From contig NZ_PJMW01000001.1 of NCBI RefSeq assembly GCF_002846365.1, positions 744,001 through 808,000 of the forward strand: a stretch of 64,000 nt of DNA, given 5' to 3'. Source of the stretch: Nocardia fluminea (GTDB lineage: Bacteria > Actinomycetota > Actinomycetes > Mycobacteriales > Mycobacteriaceae). The position numbers and the translations under genes are program-made. Positions 43,109-52,165 of the stretch are shown one piece after another. Below the pieces are notes generated by a model, which ran no database searches, had not been told where the DNA came from, and was given only the letters and a program-made list of their open reading frames with translations. Numbering within the stretch: position 1 is the first letter of the stretch; every line of letters begins with the position of its first letter.

Positions 43109-43150
43109 GGAAACAGATCGGTTTACCCTTGTGGAAACAGATCGGTTTCC
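43109..43150. promoter_or_regulatory. Tandem palindromic operators (GGAAACAGATCGGTTT twice)
   Basis: GGAAACAGATCGGTTT occurs at 43109-43124 and again at 43133-43148, where it extends to the near-palindrome GGAAACAGATCGGTTTCC (43133-43150). The 24-bp repeat step places two sites on nearly the same DNA face. The site lies between the divergent TetR and SDR genes, and AAACNGNNCGGTTT-like sites are typical of TetR operators. I assign it to the TetR protein at 43078. Confidence 0.7.
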
Positions 43151-43166
43151 TCAAGGGATTGGGCCT

Positions 43167-43883
43167 ATGACCAGCATCAAAGATTCGGTAGCACTCGTCA
43201 CCGGCGGCAGTCGCGGCATCGGCAAGGCGCTGGTGGAGGAGCTCTACGCGCGCGGCGCGGCCAAGGTGTACGCCACCGCCCGTGATCCACGGACCATCAC
43301 TCACCCGGACGCGATCCCGCTCGCACTCGAGCTCACCGACCCGGACGCGGCGGCGGCGCTGGCCGAACAGGCTCCGGATGTGACGATCCTGCTCAACAAT
43401 GCCGGGGCGGCGCTCGGCTCCTCATTCCTCGACTCGCCGATCGCCGACATTCGACGCGAATTCGACATCACCTTCTTCGGGCCACTGCATGTCACCCGCG
43501 CGCTCGCACCTGTCCTTCGCAACAATGGCGGCGGGCATATTCTCACCATCCACTCGGCGTTGTCATGGATCGCGGTCCCGGGGACCGACGCCTACGGCGC
43601 ATCCAAGGCGGCGCTGTGGTCACAGACCAACGCTCTGCGACTCGCGCTGCGGCCGAACGGAATACGCGTGACCGGGCTCCATGTCGGCTATGTCGACACC
43701 GATCTCACCGCGGGAATGGACATCGTCAAGACGTCTCCACAGAGCGTCGCCGCACAGGCCATCGACGGCATCGAGGCCGATGCACTGGAGGTCATCGCCG
43801 ACGACCCGACCCGGCAGATCAAGGCCGGGCTCGCCGCCGACCCGGCGGTCCTCTACCCCCAGGACGCCGCGAGCAGCCACTAG
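43167..43883 (+). CDS. SDR-family oxidoreductase
   Basis: This 238-aa SDR reads MTSIKDSVALVTGGSRGIGK, with NNAG, ILTIHSALSWIAVPGTDAYG containing the catalytic Ser/Tyr, ASKAAL, and VTGLHVGYVDTDLTAGMD. It is short and lacks a clear second domain. AAGGGA precedes the ATG at 43167. It sits right under the tandem operators and is followed 77 bp later by a second SDR gene. Such TetR-SDR pairs often respond to ketones or quinones. The substrate is unknown. Confidence 0.85.
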   Translation: MTSIKDSVALVTGGSRGIGKALVEELYARGAAKVYATARDPRTITHPDAIPLALELTDPDAAAALAEQAPDVTILLNNAGAALGSSFLDSPIADIRREFDITFFGPLHVTRALAPVLRNNGGGHILTIHSALSWIAVPGTDAYGASKAALWSQTNALRLALRPNGIRVTGLHVGYVDTDLTAGMDIVKTSPQSVAAQAIDGIEADALEVIADDPTRQIKAGLAADPAVLYPQDAASSH

Positions 43884-43960
43884 CAGGCACACCCGCGGCC
43901 GGTTCCGCGGAGCACGAATCTCGTTACAGCACGGACACACCCAACTTTCAGGAGTTCACC

Positions 43961-44773
43961 ATGATCGAATCACGCCCCGTAGCCCTGGTCACCGGCGCAT
44001 CCTCCGGCATCGGAAGATCCGCCGCCCTCGCTCTGGCGAACGAGGGATTCCAGGTGATCGGAACCGGCCGCGACACCGCGAACCTCACCGCACCCGCCGG
44101 GGTGAGCTTCCTCGACCTCGATGTCACCAGCGACGAATCGGTCGCCGAGCTCGTCGCGGGGGTGATCGCGCGGTACGGTCGAATCGACGTGCTGGTCAAC
44201 AACGCCGGGATCGGCGCGGCAGGCGGGGCCGAGGAAATCTCCGCGGAGCAGGCGCGAAAGCTCTTCGATATCAACGTCTTCGGTGTCATGCGGACGACCA
44301 ACGCGGTGCTGCCGCACTTGCGCGCCCGAGGCAGCGGACGCATCGTCAACATCTCCTCTGTCGTCGGAATCATGCCGCAGCCGTACATGGCCGCCTACGC
44401 CGCCTCCAAGTACGCGGTCGAGGGCTACACCGAATCCCTCGACCACGAGATCCGCGAATTCGGCCTGCGCGCGCTGCTCGTCGAACCGGCGTGGACAAAT
44501 ACGGCATTCGATGCCAACAGCGTTCGGCCCGACCAGCCTTTGGACATCTACGCCGGGCATCGCCAGGTCTTCGAGGAGTACATGGCCGAGTCGGTCAAGG
44601 CGGGCGACGACCCTGCACTCGTCGCCGAAGCAATCGTCGCCGCGGCCACCGACACCAAGCCGAAACTGCGCTACCCCGTCGGCCGAACCGGCAGCGTCAG
44701 CATCATGCGTCGCATCGTCCCCACCCGCATCTTCGACCGGCAACTGCGCAAGATCAACCGCCTCCCCGCCTGA
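43961..44773 (+). CDS. SDR-family oxidoreductase
   Basis: This 270-aa SDR starts MIESRPVALVTGASSGIGRS after AGGAG. It has LVNNAGIGAAGGAEEISAEQ, INISSVVGIMPQPYMAAYAA with the catalytic tyrosine, SKYAVEGYTESLDHEIREFG and a C-terminal region (YPVGRTGSVSIMRRIVPTRI) common in oxidoreductases of the retinol-dehydrogenase-like group. A longer reading frame upstream lies over the previous gene and is a shadow. It is probably co-transcribed with the SDR at 43167 and convergent with the PucR gene. Confidence 0.85.
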   Translation: MIESRPVALVTGASSGIGRSAALALANEGFQVIGTGRDTANLTAPAGVSFLDLDVTSDESVAELVAGVIARYGRIDVLVNNAGIGAAGGAEEISAEQARKLFDINVFGVMRTTNAVLPHLRARGSGRIVNISSVVGIMPQPYMAAYAASKYAVEGYTESLDHEIREFGLRALLVEPAWTNTAFDANSVRPDQPLDIYAGHRQVFEEYMAESVKAGDDPALVAEAIVAAATDTKPKLRYPVGRTGSVSIMRRIVPTRIFDRQLRKINRLPA

Positions 44774-44806
44774 TCACTCACTCGTCCCGCTACCGGAAAG
44801 CCACGC

Positions 44807-46189
44807 TCACCAGGGCGTTGCCGTGCGGTGATGGTTGTGTTCGTCGGCACCCCGAGTCTCAGCGGCCGGACTGGGCGGCAGTGGGAATGTGCGCGCTACC
44901 AGCGCGGCACGCAGTGCCCATTGACCGTCGGCGCGCGCTGCGTCGAGTCCAGTGACGACGGCGATGCGTTTGAGCCGATGATCGATGGTGTTCGGATGAA
45001 CGAACAGCTTTCGTGCCGCGCGTTGGCGATTCTGATCGCTGAGCAGAAAAACTGTGAGCGTTCTCAGCAGAAGCGGGTGGTCCATCAAAGGGTCCAGCCT
45101 GCGAGCGAGAGATTCCCTGACCGTTCCTGGTCGGGTGAGCTGATATTCGGCGGCGAGCTGGTCGAATTCGTAGAGCCGCGTCTTCGGCGGGGCCGACAAT
45201 ACCTCGGCCAGCCGGTTGGCCACGTCGACCATCTCGTGCAAGGTGTGCACCATCTCGGGGATCGAGTCGACGGCCACTTCCCGATGTACCGCGGTGACGA
45301 CTGCGTCGGCGGCTTCGGCGACAGCCTCGACGAGCGGTTCCAGCTGATCCGAGTGCAGTGCGGGGGTAGGTATCAGGATCGTGCCGCCGCAGCGGTTCAG
45401 TACCGACAGCACAGCTCTTCCGCCGTTGCCGACGAGTCCGGATCGAATTCGCGCGATCACACGCCGGGAGGCGACTCGGTGATCGACGGAGTCGTCGACG
45501 GTCGTGGATGTGGCCGGTATGGACAATGCCAGCAGGTGGTACCGGTCGGTGATCGGTAGACCGCAACTGCGCGCCATCGCGGTCGTCGCACGGCCGTCGA
45601 GCAGGGCATGGGTGAAAGTCTCTACCGCACTGCGGTGTTCACCCGCCATCGCGCGGCATTCCCGCACGTACGCCATGCTCACCGTGGTGGTCATCAACTC
45701 GAGCAGTTCGGCGGTGCGCGCTCCGATGACCACACAGTCGGCGCGTGTCACTATCGTGGATCGGCCGGCGACGAATTTGTAGGCCGTTCTGGAACCGTCG
45801 TGTAGGGCGTGCAGGATCACGTCGATCGGCACTCTGTCGCGGGCCCATCGCGCTGCGGCCGATTCCAATTGTGCGACTTCGTGTTCGGTCGGGGGGCCAC
45901 CGTCGAGAATCTTGGCAGCGATCCGCAGGTAGCTGATGGCCAAGGCGGCGTCATTGTGTAGCGCCGCGCTATCGGACAATGCGAGGCGTTCGGCTACGAC
46001 ATGCTGGAAACGCCGGACTATCTCCTCGGCGAGAGAATCTGTACCCTGCACCGGCGTTGCGGTGGATCCCCGCGGCCGAGCGGCATCTGTATCCGGAGGC
46101 TTTTCGGTCGCCACGGCCAGGCTTCCTGCCGTCGGTACCACGGCGCCCGGCCCCAGCGTGTGCATGTCGTTGCGGTTGTCCTCGTGCAT
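44807..46189 (-). CDS. PucR/CdaR-type helix-turn-helix regulator
   Basis: This 460-aa protein has a variable N-terminal part, a helical region (AARWARDRVPIDVILHALHD), a GGDEF-like middle domain (HLLALSIPATS, GTILIPTPAL) and the C-terminal PucR HTH (LLRTLTVFLLSDQNRQRAAR, KLFVHPNTIDHRLKRIAVVT). The ATG at 46189 follows GGAG. The frame extends a little upstream. Regulators of this type control purine, sugar-acid or lipid genes in actinobacteria. The target may be the esterase at 46592 or itself, since an inverted repeat lies upstream. Confidence 0.82.
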   Translation of the reverse strand: MHEDNRNDMHTLGPGAVVPTAGSLAVATEKPPDTDAARPRGSTATPVQGTDSLAEEIVRRFQHVVAERLALSDSAALHNDAALAISYLRIAAKILDGGPPTEHEVAQLESAAARWARDRVPIDVILHALHDGSRTAYKFVAGRSTIVTRADCVVIGARTAELLELMTTTVSMAYVRECRAMAGEHRSAVETFTHALLDGRATTAMARSCGLPITDRYHLLALSIPATSTTVDDSVDHRVASRRVIARIRSGLVGNGGRAVLSVLNRCGGTILIPTPALHSDQLEPLVEAVAEAADAVVTAVHREVAVDSIPEMVHTLHEMVDVANRLAEVLSAPPKTRLYEFDQLAAEYQLTRPGTVRESLARRLDPLMDHPLLLRTLTVFLLSDQNRQRAARKLFVHPNTIDHRLKRIAVVTGLDAARADGQWALRAALVARTFPLPPSPAAETRGADEHNHHRTATPW

Positions 46190-46591
46190 CAGCAACTCCT
46201 CTTCGAGATGTGCTCCCGTGGAACCACACTCATGACCGGACACGAACTCCCGGTGCTGGTCGGTAGTGTTATCACATCACTCGAGCGATAGAGATGTGAT
46301 GCACACCACTCCAGCCGAGTAGCGCGGATATGCGGCTGTTCGGAGAAGTTACTGCGAAGGCACAGGCTGGTTTTCGGCCCCAGCGACGCGGCATCAGCGT
46401 GTCGGGCACATTCAGTGCATCGCTGTGATCGCTGCAGACCGGACTGCCGGTCGGCGATGGAGATTTCCAACAGGTTTCGCGAACCCGCGGAAATGGATCC
46501 GCGGGCTGACAGTGTCGATCGCATGTTCACGAAAGACATTGCCGAGTACAACCTTCCAATTTCCAGACACCGTCGAGGATTTCGACACGGA
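46190..46591. promoter_or_regulatory. Intergenic region with 8-bp inverted repeat upstream of pucR-like gene
   Basis: This gene-poor stretch of 402 bp lies between the divergent PucR-type and esterase genes. ATCACATC at 46271-46278 and GATGTGAT at 46293-46300 form perfect arms with a 14-bp spacer, about 85-110 bp upstream of the regulator start. It is a candidate binding site. I see no small gene. The right-hand part could be the esterase N-terminus if an earlier start is used. Confidence 0.45.
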
Positions 46592-47545
46592 GTGCGAACC
46601 CTTGCCGTGGGGACGCTGAGGGCGACCTGTGTCGCCGCGTTGCTCGCCACCGTCGGCGGCGTCGCTCATGCTGACGATCCGGCCCCGGCCCCCTCTCCGG
46701 GCTGTAGCCGACCGGTTCCGGCGCAAGGCGAAACGACCGTGCAGTTCGAAGGCACCGAAAGATCGGGTGAGTACCGACAGCATGTTCCAGCCGGCGCGAA
46801 CCGCCCCCTCCCTGTCGTCATCGCCCTTCACGGTTTCCTCGAGAACATCGCTATTTCCGATCTGGGCAGCGGTATGGGTGATTTCGGCTACCGAAACGGT
46901 TTCATCACCATCACCCCGCAACTCGACCGCCTCGGTCTCGCGCAATGGGAGTACGGCCCCGATTCCGCGGACCTGACCTGGGTGTCGGAAGTGCTGACCA
47001 ACGTGGAGTCCAGCTTGTGCGTCGACACAAGGCGCGTCTACGTCACCGGATTGTCGATGGGTGCATTCGCCGCGAGTTCCATCGGCTGCCGCTTCGCCGA
47101 TCGGATCGCTGCCATCGCCCCGGTGGCCGGCCTGCGTGACTTCAGTTGGTGTACGCCGTCGCGACCGGTACCGGTGATCGCGTTTCACGGCACCGACGAC
47201 CCGATCGTTTCCTATGACGGACAAGCGGGCTCCGGGTCGGGATCAGGGTCGGCGGGCGGCGTCGGCGGAAGCCCGGTAACCGACAACGCGGCGGCATGGG
47301 CACGACGTGATGGGTGCACCGGAGCGCCGATGCGGACGACGATCGCCGCGGATGTCGTCCTGGACCGCTACTCGTGCCCGTCCGGCATGGACGTACAGCT
47401 GTATTCGGTGCTGGGAGGCGGCCATATCTGGCCCGGCAGCGATTCTCCCCTGTACCCGGAAGTCATCGTCGGCAGTAACACCGACTCGATCAACGCCACT
47501 GCTTTGATCTGGGACTTCTTCCGCACTCACCCGATGAACACCTGA
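46592..47545 (+). CDS. Secreted PHB depolymerase/feruloyl esterase-like hydrolase
   Basis: This 317-aa protein has a classical signal (MRTLAVGTLRATCVAALLAT, cut after VAHA). The hydrolase domain has LPVVIALHGFLENIAISDLG, the nucleophile VTGLSMGAFAASSIGCRFAD, AFHGTDDPIVSYDG with the acid, and GGGHIWPGSDSP with the histidine. It resembles LpqC/poly(3-hydroxybutyrate) depolymerase-like esterases. A short Gly/Ser spacer (SGSGSGSAGGVGG) splits the last part. The start is uncertain: the GTG at 46592 gives a normal signal length, and an ATG at 46523 would lengthen the N-region by 23 residues. Confidence 0.8.
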   Translation: MRTLAVGTLRATCVAALLATVGGVAHADDPAPAPSPGCSRPVPAQGETTVQFEGTERSGEYRQHVPAGANRPLPVVIALHGFLENIAISDLGSGMGDFGYRNGFITITPQLDRLGLAQWEYGPDSADLTWVSEVLTNVESSLCVDTRRVYVTGLSMGAFAASSIGCRFADRIAAIAPVAGLRDFSWCTPSRPVPVIAFHGTDDPIVSYDGQAGSGSGSGSAGGVGGSPVTDNAAAWARRDGCTGAPMRTTIAADVVLDRYSCPSGMDVQLYSVLGGGHIWPGSDSPLYPEVIVGSNTDSINATALIWDFFRTHPMNT

Positions 47546-47580
47546 CCGATCCGCCGAATACCGATACCCACGACACCATT

Positions 47581-47610
47581 CGGCCCCGCCCTACTCCCAG
47601 GGCGGGGCCG
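47581..47610. terminator. Bidirectional terminator between esterase and epoxide hydrolase
   Basis: CGGCCCCGCCCT (47581-47592) pairs perfectly with AGGGCGGGGCCG (47599-47610) around ACTCCC, between the convergent stops at 47545 and 47631. Confidence 0.8.
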
Positions 47611-47630
47611 AGCGAGCACCCTCCCCTAGA

Positions 47631-48560
47631 TCAGCCGATTTCCTGAGCGAAGTCGATCAGGACGGCATTGACTTCCGCGGGACGCTGCTGCTGAATCCAG
47701 TGGCCCGCACCGTCGATGATGAGAGACCGACGCAGATCCGTCAGCACCGCGGGCATTTTCGCGATCGGGGTGAACGCGATGACGGGATCGGCGGAACCGC
47801 CGATGAACAGAGACGGTTGTGCGATCTCGTCGGCGAGCTGCGCGGTACGTTCCCAGCTGCGATCGAGATTGCGATAGTAGTTGAGCCCGCCGGTGAACCC
47901 CGTCTCGGTGAAAGCCTGGACGTAGTAATCGAATTCAGCCGGACCGAGCCAATCCGGCAACGCGGGCTCGGCTGCGCCGGTTTCGAGAAAGTCACGTGCG
48001 CTGAGTACTTCGTCCTGGAGGAGCGTGTGGCGGACATTCGCTGCCAGCACCGCATCGGCGACCCCGGGCTCCTGGAACCAGCACATGTAGAAGTCGTCGC
48101 CGAGCCGCGACCGCAGGATGGGCACCGGTGGGCCCGAGGAGCGTGGCGTGGCCGGAACGCTGAGACCGGCGACCGCGCGTACCCGATCCGGGTACGCGCG
48201 AGCCAGCTGCCAGACCACCGACGCGCCCCAGTCGTGTCCGACGAAGATCGCGTCCGGGATTCCGGCCTCGTCCAGCAGACCGATGAGGTCCGCGCACACC
48301 GTCAGGATGTCGTAGTCTTCGACGCGCTCGGGCCGGGAGCTGCCGCCGTAGCCGCGCATATCAGGGGTCAGCGTGCGGAAACCCGCGTCGGCGAGCGCGA
48401 AAACCTGGTGCCGCCAGGAGAATCCGAGTTCGGGAAAGCCGTGGCAGAACACCACCGGTGTGCCCTCGCCGTGCTCGACAACCCGCAGTTCGATGCCGTT
48501 GACCGCCACTCTGCGGCTGCCCAGCCCCTGCCAGTCCTCGGTGAGATCTCGTACGGTCAC
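47631..48560 (-). CDS. Epoxide hydrolase (alpha/beta hydrolase, EphA-like)
   Basis: This 309-aa enzyme has the oxyanion HGFPE motif (residues 40-44), SWRHQVFALADAGFRTLTPD, nucleophile Asp110 in FVGHDWGASV and the catalytic histidine in GAGHWIQQQ (His287). A helical cap lies between (YYVQAFTETGFTGGLNYYRN with the ring-opening tyrosines). This is the pattern of soluble epoxide hydrolases. A GTG start follows AAAGGA. It comes 45 bp after the ACAD gene on the same strand and may be the last gene of the beta-oxidation operon. Confidence 0.87.
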   Translation of the reverse strand: MTVRDLTEDWQGLGSRRVAVNGIELRVVEHGEGTPVVFCHGFPELGFSWRHQVFALADAGFRTLTPDMRGYGGSSRPERVEDYDILTVCADLIGLLDEAGIPDAIFVGHDWGASVVWQLARAYPDRVRAVAGLSVPATPRSSGPPVPILRSRLGDDFYMCWFQEPGVADAVLAANVRHTLLQDEVLSARDFLETGAAEPALPDWLGPAEFDYYVQAFTETGFTGGLNYYRNLDRSWERTAQLADEIAQPSLFIGGSADPVIAFTPIAKMPAVLTDLRRSLIIDGAGHWIQQQRPAEVNAVLIDFAQEIG

Positions 48561-48605
48561 GTTGTCCTTTCACTTCGAGGGTGCTGCGCGGTGGGATGCA
48601 CGGTC

Positions 48606-49700
48606 TTATCGTGGGCCGGGTATGTCGACCAGCTCGGCCAGACGGGACCGATGAGCACCGCCCGTGCCGAAGGCGATCTGGTCGGCTTTGGCCCGCTTGA
48701 GGTACAGGTGCGCCGGATGTTCCCAGGTCATGCCCATGCCGCCGTGTAGCTGCACGGCTTCCTCGCCCGCGAGCACCGCGAGATCGCCGCAGAACGCCTG
48801 AGCCACCGCGGCCGCCACGGTGGCGTCGGCATCGTCCGCGGCGAGGGTGGCCGCTGCGTATCGGGCGGCCGCGTTGGCGGACTCGACCGCGGTGTAGAGA
48901 TCGGCCAGCCGGTGCTTGATCGCTTGGAAGCCCCCGACCACACGACCGAACTGCCGACGCTCCTTCAGATAGCCCACGGTCTCGTCGAGACACCAACGGG
49001 CCACGCCGTACTGCTCCGAAGCCAACAGGGCGGTGCCCGCCTCGAGCGCGCGACGCACGGCGGACTCCCCGTGCAAGACGACCTGCTCGCCCGCGACGGC
49101 ATCGAAGGTGATGTCGGCCAGCTGCCGCGTCATGTCGAGCGAGATCACCGGGGTGATCTCGGCACGGTCGGCCGGAACGGCATACACGGCAACACCATCG
49201 GGCCCCTCGGCCGGAACCATCAGTACGTCGGCCTCGAGCGCGCCGGCCACACTGGTAATGCTGCCGGTCAGGCCGTCCGGCCCCAGGGACACAGTGGGGA
49301 ACGTGCCGTGGGCACAGGTGGAGAACGGTGTCACGAGCGCGGCGGTCCGCTCCCCTGCTGCCAGCTGCCCGAGCAGCGGACCATCCGTGCCGAGCAACAG
49401 CGTGGTCGCCACTACCGCGCTGGTCAGAAACGGCACCGGCGCGACGAAGCGGCCGAGTTCCTCGAGCACGACCGCGGCCTCGCGGGCCGAGGCTCCCGCA
49501 CCGCCGCGGTCCTCGGGAATCAGCAGCCCGGCCAGACCGAGGTCGACAGCGACGCTCTTCCACAAGCTCGCGACCAGCGACCGGTCACCGTCGTAGAGCG
49601 CCGTCACCGCACCCGGATCGCAGTGCGCGGCGAGAACAGCGCGCACGACGTTGCGCAGGTCGTCCTCGATGTCGGTGTAGAGCAGATCCAGCTCGGTCAT
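48606..49700 (-). CDS. Acyl-CoA dehydrogenase, divergent subunit
   Basis: This 364-aa acyl-CoA dehydrogenase begins MTELDLLYTDIEDDLRNVVR and includes LLIPEDRGGAGASAREAAVV, VLEELGRFVAPVPFL, RRQFGRVVGGFQAIKHRLAD and LHGGMGMTWEHPAHLYLKRA. Like other small partners of actinobacterial heteromeric ACADs, it differs from the canonical FAD/glutamate pattern. Its start overlaps the stop of the ACAD gene at 49697 (ATGA), so they are probably subunits of one enzyme. Confidence 0.86.
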   Translation of the reverse strand: MTELDLLYTDIEDDLRNVVRAVLAAHCDPGAVTALYDGDRSLVASLWKSVAVDLGLAGLLIPEDRGGAGASAREAAVVLEELGRFVAPVPFLTSAVVATTLLLGTDGPLLGQLAAGERTAALVTPFSTCAHGTFPTVSLGPDGLTGSITSVAGALEADVLMVPAEGPDGVAVYAVPADRAEITPVISLDMTRQLADITFDAVAGEQVVLHGESAVRRALEAGTALLASEQYGVARWCLDETVGYLKERRQFGRVVGGFQAIKHRLADLYTAVESANAAARYAAATLAADDADATVAAAVAQAFCGDLAVLAGEEAVQLHGGMGMTWEHPAHLYLKRAKADQIAFGTGGAHRSRLAELVDIPGPR

Positions 49701-50875
49701 CGGGCAACCTCGTTCCATGGTCGATCCTTGTCGGCGCGCGACTCGGGTGGCAGGCCGAGAATGCGCTCGGCCACGATGTTGCGCAGGATTTCGGAGGTTC
49801 CGCCTTCGATCGAGTTGCCCTTGGCGCGCAGGTAGCGGTAGCCCGCGTCGCGGGCATTGAAATCGACGCGGTCGGGCCGCACCATCGTCCAGTCCGAGTA
49901 GCGCAGGCCCTCTTCGCCGAGAATCTCCAGTTCCAGCCCGGAGAGCTGCTGGGCGACCCGGGCGAAGGTCAGCTTCATCGCCGCCCCTTCCGGACCCGGC
50001 CTGCCCTGCGCCAGCTTCTGCCGCAGCCGCATGCCGGTGATCCGGCCGACCTCGGCATCGACCCACAGCCGCAACAGCCGGTCGTGCAACTCCGCCGTGC
50101 GCCGGTCGGGATGCGCGCGCCAGGTCTCGGTGACCACACCGACGATCCCGGACTCGCGGTCACTGGCCCTGCCGCCGATCGCGACCCGCTCGGTGTTGAG
50201 CGTGGTGTTGGCCACCCGCCACCCCTCACCTTCACCACCGAGACGCTGGGCATCGGGAATGCGGACACCGGTGAGGAAGACTTCGTTGAACTCGGCCTCG
50301 CCGGTGATCTGACGCAGCGGCCGCACCTCCACGCCGGCATCGGTCATGTCGCACAGGAAGTACGTCATGCCGCGGTGTTTGGGCACACCGGTGTCGGTGC
50401 GGGCCAGCAGGATCGCGAACTGCGCGAGGTGCGCCCCCGACGTCCACACCTTCTGCCCGTCGACGATCCAGTCCTCACCGTCGCGCACCGCACGGGTGCT
50501 GACATTGGCCAAATCCGAGCCCGCGCCCGGTTCGCTGAAGAGCTGGCACCAGATTTCCTCGCCGGTCCACAGCGGCCGCAGGAAGCGCCGCTTCTGCTCG
50601 TCGGTCCCGTAGGCCAGGATCGTCGGCGCTGCCATGCCGAGCCCGATGCCGTTGCCCTCGGGGTTGTTGTCCGGTGCGCCCGCCGCCGCGAAGGCACGGT
50701 CGACTTCGAGTTGCCGGGCAGGCGACAGACCGAGTCCGCCGTGTCCGGGCGGGAAGTACACCCAGGCCAGTCCCGCGTCGTACCGGGCGCGCAGGAATTC
50801 CAGGCGCTCGGTCGTGGCCGGATCGTGGGCGGCGAGGAATTCTTCGATCGTGCGCCGGAGTTCGTCGACTGTCAT
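49697..50875 (-). CDS. Acyl-CoA dehydrogenase, FadE-type main subunit
   Basis: This 392-aa enzyme reads MTVDELRRTIEEFLAAHDPA and has FPPGHGGLGLSPARQLEVDR, CQLFSEPGAGSDLANVSTRA, VDGQKVWTSGAHLAQFAILL, the NTTLNTERVAIGG helix and the C-terminal GNSIEGGTSEILRNIVAERI loop bearing the usual glutamate. GGGAG precedes the ATG at 50875. It is the fifth gene of the operon from thiolase to ACADs, 40 bp after the MaoC gene, and is coupled to the next ACAD gene. Confidence 0.88.
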   Translation of the reverse strand: MTVDELRRTIEEFLAAHDPATTERLEFLRARYDAGLAWVYFPPGHGGLGLSPARQLEVDRAFAAAGAPDNNPEGNGIGLGMAAPTILAYGTDEQKRRFLRPLWTGEEIWCQLFSEPGAGSDLANVSTRAVRDGEDWIVDGQKVWTSGAHLAQFAILLARTDTGVPKHRGMTYFLCDMTDAGVEVRPLRQITGEAEFNEVFLTGVRIPDAQRLGGEGEGWRVANTTLNTERVAIGGRASDRESGIVGVVTETWRAHPDRRTAELHDRLLRLWVDAEVGRITGMRLRQKLAQGRPGPEGAAMKLTFARVAQQLSGLELEILGEEGLRYSDWTMVRPDRVDFNARDAGYRYLRAKGNSIEGGTSEILRNIVAERILGLPPESRADKDRPWNEVAR

Positions 50876-50915
50876 CGCGTCTCCCGTCGACTGTGCTGGT
50901 CCGGCCGGATTCCCA

Positions 50916-51368
50916 TCACACCACCACGAGCGAGACGGTCTCGACCACACACACCGGTTTGTCGCCGCCTTCGCGTTCGACGGTGACCTGCGCGGTGACC
51001 AGATGCCCGCCGCCGCCTGGCTTCACCGAGAGCAACTCGACACCGGCGCGAACCGTCGAATCGACCGGCACCGGAGCCGGGAACCGAAGCTTGTTGGCGC
51101 CGTAGTTGACACCCATCCTGACGCCCTCGACTCGATAGACCTGGCCGACGAGGTCCGGAACCAGCGACAGCGTCAGATAGCCGTGTGCGATGGTGCTTCC
51201 GAACGGGCCGAGTGCCGCCTTCGCCGGATCGACATGGATCCATTGGTGATCGCCGGTCGCGTCCGCGAAGGTGTCGATCTGGGCCTGAGTGATGGTGTGC
51301 CAATCGGAATAGCCCAGATGAGTGCCGACGGCGCCCGTGAGCTCGTCGATGCCGTGGAAGATTCTCAT
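50916..51368 (-). CDS. MaoC-family (R)-specific enoyl-CoA hydratase
   Basis: This 150-aa single hot-dog-fold protein has the hydratase motif DATGDHQWIHVDPAKAALGP with catalytic Asp40 and His45, followed by FGSTIAHGYLTLSLVP. It hydrates trans-2-enoyl-CoA to the (R)-3-hydroxyacyl-CoA. The ATG at 51368 overlaps the SDR stop. In the operon it supplies the step between the ACADs and the SDR dehydrogenases. Confidence 0.9.
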   Translation of the reverse strand: MRIFHGIDELTGAVGTHLGYSDWHTITQAQIDTFADATGDHQWIHVDPAKAALGPFGSTIAHGYLTLSLVPDLVGQVYRVEGVRMGVNYGANKLRFPAPVPVDSTVRAGVELLSVKPGGGGHLVTAQVTVEREGGDKPVCVVETVSLVVV

Positions 51369-52117
51369 GCCTTCGGCCCGCCCGCGACGTAGAGGACCTG
51401 TCCGGAGACGAAACCGGCGCCCTCGCTGACGAAGAACGACACCGCGTGCGCGATATCGTCGGGCACGCCGGTGCGCGCCACGGGGATCTCCGCCGCGGCC
51501 CCGGCCTTGAAGTCCTCGAACGCGACACCGACGCGCGCCGCCGTCGCCGCGGTCATCTCGGTTTCGATGAAACCGGGTGCGATCGCGTTGGCCGTGATCC
51601 CGAACTTGCCGAGTTCGAACGCGAGGGTCTTGGTGAAGCCCTGCAGCCCCGCCTTGGCGGCAGCGTAGTTGGCCTGTCCGCGGTTGCCGAGCGCGGAGGT
51701 GCTGGACAGGTTCACGATGCGACCGAAACCGGCTGCGGTCATGTGCTTCTGGACCGCCCGGGTCATCAGGAACGACCCGCGCAGGTGCACGTTCATCACT
51801 GTGTCCCAGTCGTCGGCGGACATCCGGAAGAGCAGGTTGTCGCGCAGGACGCCGGCGTTGTTGACCAGCACGGTGGGCGCGCCGAGCTCGGCGGCAACCC
51901 GCTCGACAGCGGCGTCGACGGCGGCCTCGTCGGCGACGTCCGCGCCGATCGCGATCGCCCGTCCACCGGCGGCCTCGATTTCGGCGACCACCGGTTTGCC
52001 CGCGGCCTCGTCGAGATCGATGACGGCGACGGCGAATCCGTCCGCGGCCAGACGGCGTGCCACGGCAGCACCGATTCCCCGGGCGGCACCGGTGACGATC
52101 GCGGTGTTGGTACTCAT
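51365..52117 (-). CDS. FabG-like 3-oxoacyl reductase/3-hydroxyacyl-CoA dehydrogenase (SDR)
   Basis: This 250-aa protein has the FabG pattern: MSTNTAIVTGAARGIGAAVA, NNAGVLRDNLLFRMSADDWD, VNLSSTSALGNRGQANYAAA with the catalytic Ser and Tyr, AIAPGFIETEMTA and GFVSGQVLYVAGG. AGAGGAG lies seven bases before the ATG at 52117. An in-frame GTG at 52126 is less well placed. Next to MaoC, it probably oxidises (R)-3-hydroxyacyl-CoA in the degradative direction. Confidence 0.88.
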   Translation of the reverse strand: MSTNTAIVTGAARGIGAAVARRLAADGFAVAVIDLDEAAGKPVVAEIEAAGGRAIAIGADVADEAAVDAAVERVAAELGAPTVLVNNAGVLRDNLLFRMSADDWDTVMNVHLRGSFLMTRAVQKHMTAAGFGRIVNLSSTSALGNRGQANYAAAKAGLQGFTKTLAFELGKFGITANAIAPGFIETEMTAATAARVGVAFEDFKAGAAAEIPVARTGVPDDIAHAVSFFVSEGAGFVSGQVLYVAGGPKA

Positions 52118-52165
52118 TCGATTCACTCCTCTTAATTCGTGTATTCGTCTGTCCGAGCGGATATT

